Positions 62,275 through 64,000 of a DNA stretch of 64,000 nucleotides are shown in pieces. The DNA is from Mangrovibacterium marinum (lineage in GTDB: Bacteria > Bacteroidota > Bacteroidia > Bacteroidales > Prolixibacteraceae): NCBI RefSeq assembly GCF_003046625.1, contig NZ_QAAD01000005.1:124001-188000 (forward strand), given 5' to 3'. The notes below the pieces were generated by a model that worked only from the letters and a program-made list of their open reading frames with translations, had not been told where the DNA came from and searched no databases. The position numbers and the translations under genes are program-made. Position 1 is the first letter of the stretch. Every line of letters begins with the position of its first letter.

Positions 62275-63579
62275 TTAGCGCGAAGCTGTTAGCTCCAGTT
62301 TGTGGATGGGGTAATAATTGAACAAATCGTGCTCGGGCCATTCTTTTACCCGCGAACAAATTTTGTGCATCAGTTGGTTGATATCGCTCGACAGTAAGGA
62401 TCCTTTCCAGCTGCTTGTATTGGAGATGAATACCCAGGTTAGTCCGTCGTTTGTGCGTTTAATCATGGCTGATGTTCCGGCCATGCTGCCTGTTCTGATC
62501 CAGCTGCCGTTGTTCAGGGTTGTTTTCCACCCCAGAGGTCCACGCGCATAAGTGTTGTCGGTCATTTCGGCAATCGACGAAGCTTTGAGAATGTCGGGCA
62601 CTCCTGCTTCTGCATCGATAAAGGTTGTCAGGCGGGCTAACTCAATGGCCGAACAGATCCACCCCCCGGCAGCCCCCAGCAGTTCAATCGGATTGCCTCC
62701 GTCGGATTTAGCCACCATTCGTCCGGATCCATTGTATTCGGGAACCAAATTGCTCCCCGCTGCTTCGAAATAGGAAACTTCATTGGGGCGTTTATTCGCC
62801 GCATAGCTGTTGCCGATATGCATATCCGAAATCCCATTCGGAATTAAAATATTGTCCTGAATGTAGTCTTCATAAGATTGTCCACTGGCCGTAGCAACAA
62901 CTTGCTCCAAAAACATGTAGCCCATATTGGAGTATGAGCTCTGCGTTCCCGGCGGAAACGAGAGTCGTCGCGAGGCAATAAACTTATAGTACGACCGGAT
63001 GTTTGCCGGAGCCTGATCGCCAACCTTGCGGGCCACCGTTAACGAGTTAAATGCGGGGTCGCCGTAGCGTTGTGACCACCCGCCCGAATGAGCCAGCAAT
63101 TGGCGCACGGTGATCCGGTAAAGTTTTTTGTCGCGGACTTTATTGAAAATCGAGTCTTTCAGGATGGCATCGGGGCCAAACACCCGATCGTCCAGCTGCA
63201 GCTTGTTCGCTTCGACCAACTTCATAATAGCAACAGCAGTGATGAGTTTGGAAACACTGGCAACTCGAAACAAGTATCCCGGTTGCACAACATCGCCAAG
63301 TTGATTTGCCAGGCCAAAACCCTGCGCATAGACTAATTTTTCGTCTTTTACCACAGCCAGGGAAACTCCTTGAAGTTCCCATTGCCGTCTGAACCGGTTT
63401 ATTTGTTTTTCGATATAAGCAGAACCCGGGAAATCGGACAAATCGTTCGTAATTCGATTATTCAGCCCCTGTAGTTCAAGCTGATAATAAGGAGGTATTT
63501 GCTTATGGGCATGATAGCTTTTAGAACTGTAACTAAAAACCAGTACTGCGATGATAAACAGATACTTAATATATCTCAC
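62275..63579 (-). CDS. class C beta-lactamase-family serine hydrolase
   Basis: 434 residues. A hydrophobic N-terminal signal (MRYIKYLFIIAVLVFSYSS) precedes a penicillin-binding-protein-like fold: SxxK motif in VASVSKLITAVAIMKL, YxN motif in SSYSNMGYMF and RTGSMAGTS near the place of the KTG box. The family includes esterases, D-aminopeptidases and beta-lactamases. A role in cell-wall or peptide processing outside the cytoplasm is likely; resistance is not shown. Confidence 0.85.
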   Translation of the reverse strand: MRYIKYLFIIAVLVFSYSSKSYHAHKQIPPYYQLELQGLNNRITNDLSDFPGSAYIEKQINRFRRQWELQGVSLAVVKDEKLVYAQGFGLANQLGDVVQPGYLFRVASVSKLITAVAIMKLVEANKLQLDDRVFGPDAILKDSIFNKVRDKKLYRITVRQLLAHSGGWSQRYGDPAFNSLTVARKVGDQAPANIRSYYKFIASRRLSFPPGTQSSYSNMGYMFLEQVVATASGQSYEDYIQDNILIPNGISDMHIGNSYAANKRPNEVSYFEAAGSNLVPEYNGSGRMVAKSDGGNPIELLGAAGGWICSAIELARLTTFIDAEAGVPDILKASSIAEMTDNTYARGPLGWKTTLNNGSWIRTGSMAGTSAMIKRTNDGLTWVFISNTSSWKGSLLSSDINQLMHKICSRVKEWPEHDLFNYYPIHKLELTASR

Positions 63580-63599
63580 TCTACTTTTGTTAATCGTAA

Positions 63600-64000
63600 T
63601 TACATTTGTAAACTGCCAATAATTTCACGAACTGAACTAAAGTTGTGACGTTCCAGATAGTCATTAATTCCATCTACAATTTGCAGCGGAATAGTAGGGT
63701 CAATAAAGATCGCTGTTCCGACCTCGACTGCTGTAGCACCGGCAAGCAGGAACTCAATAGCATCGGTTGCATTCATGATACCTCCCATACCAACTACGGG
63801 CACTTTTACGGCCTGAGCTACCTGCCAAACCATCCGCAAAGCAATGGGTTTGATAGCTGGCCCCGAAAGACCTCCGGTGATCGTCGAGAGAACCGGTCGC
63901 CGTGTTTCGGCATTTACTGCCATTCCCAGAAACGTATTCACCAGCGATACACTGTCGGCTCCTTCGTCTTCCACGGCTTTGGCAATCTCGGCAATGTTTG
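63600..64000 (-). CDS. pyrD: dihydroorotate dehydrogenase, C-terminal part (5' end outside window)
   Basis: The frame is open to the window end and encodes the C-terminal third of a class 1 Pyr[23 protein letters not shown], the substrate/FMN region [23 protein letters not shown], and the FMN phosphate loop [30 protein letters not shown]. It oxidises dihydroorotate to orotate in pyrimidine synthesis. The start lies beyond base 64000. Confidence 0.93.
   Translation of the reverse strand, partial: NIAEIAKAVEDEGADSVSLVNTFLGMAVNAETRRPVLSTITGGLSGPAIKPIALRMVWQVAQAVKVPVVGMGGIMNATDAIEFLLAGATAVEVGTAIFIDPTIPLQIVDGINDYLERHNFSSVREIIGSLQM

Noticed and set aside
1-64000. CRISPR arrays, tRNA and rRNA genes
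   Set aside because: No regularly spaced repeats of the needed length, no cloverleaf candidates and no rRNA-like sequence were seen; the island uses a protein gene, not a tRNA, as its target.

Overview
The window looks like part of a Bacteroidota chromosome, probably a marine or sediment Bacteroidales/Marinilabiliales-type organism. The evidence is the gene families (fused E1 alpha/beta 2-oxo acid dehydrogenase, Bacteroidota-style MATE, MnmE, GyrA and ClpC proteins), the weak Shine-Dalgarno sites, and a clear TTTG-N19-TAnnTTTG promoter in front of the TPR gene at 55269. The genus assignment is inference.

Left flank (1-13359): a PatB/MalY-type aminotransferase (cut by the window edge), a MATE exporter, a metallo-beta-lactamase-fold hydrolase, a hexapeptide acetyltransferase, an alcohol dehydrogenase carrying a Tat-type leader, and a small tautomerase. 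These are followed by a leftward four-gene Wadjet/MksBEFG-type operon (jetA-jetB-jetC-jetD), an SMC-like anti-plasmid system.

Centre (about 13360-43350): a genomic island of about 30 kb inserted into the 3' end of mnmE, the target used by Salmonella genomic island 1. A 12-bp core repeat lies in the last codons of mnmE and again at 13360-13371. The distal copy would rebuild an intact mnmE end (FCIGK and stop). A tyrosine recombinase sits next to mnmE, with an excisionase-like gene and a DnaD/DnaC-like replication module beside it. No relaxase or conjugation gene is visible. The cargo is largely defence-like: a type I restriction-modification locus (hsdM, hsdS, hsdR) with a small HTH-like gene, rmuC and a giant HSP90-like-ATPase/DUF3883 gene between S and R; an ATPase plus unknown-partner pair; WYL and XRE regulators; a three-gene macro-domain/unknown/DarT-like operon; and a six-gene operon of three small unknown proteins, a HAD phosphatase, a phosphoribosyltransferase and a DprA-like protein. 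The left end holds a 35-residue protein gene, hairpin repeats and a WYL regulator broken by two in-frame stops.

Right flank (43332-64000): conserved chromosomal genes. These are mnmE, fabG, a PfkB sugar kinase, a Cache-SpoIIE phosphatase, an MscS channel, clpC, gyrA, a secreted TPR protein, methylglyoxal synthase, flavodoxin, the fused E1 and the E2 of a 2-oxo acid dehydrogenase, a small secreted protein, a class C beta-lactamase-type serine hydrolase, and the end of pyrD.

The best candidates for undescribed biology are the HAD-PRTase-DprA operon with its small proteins, the three-gene DarT/macro module, and the ATPase/338-residue pair. All three lie inside the mnmE island.
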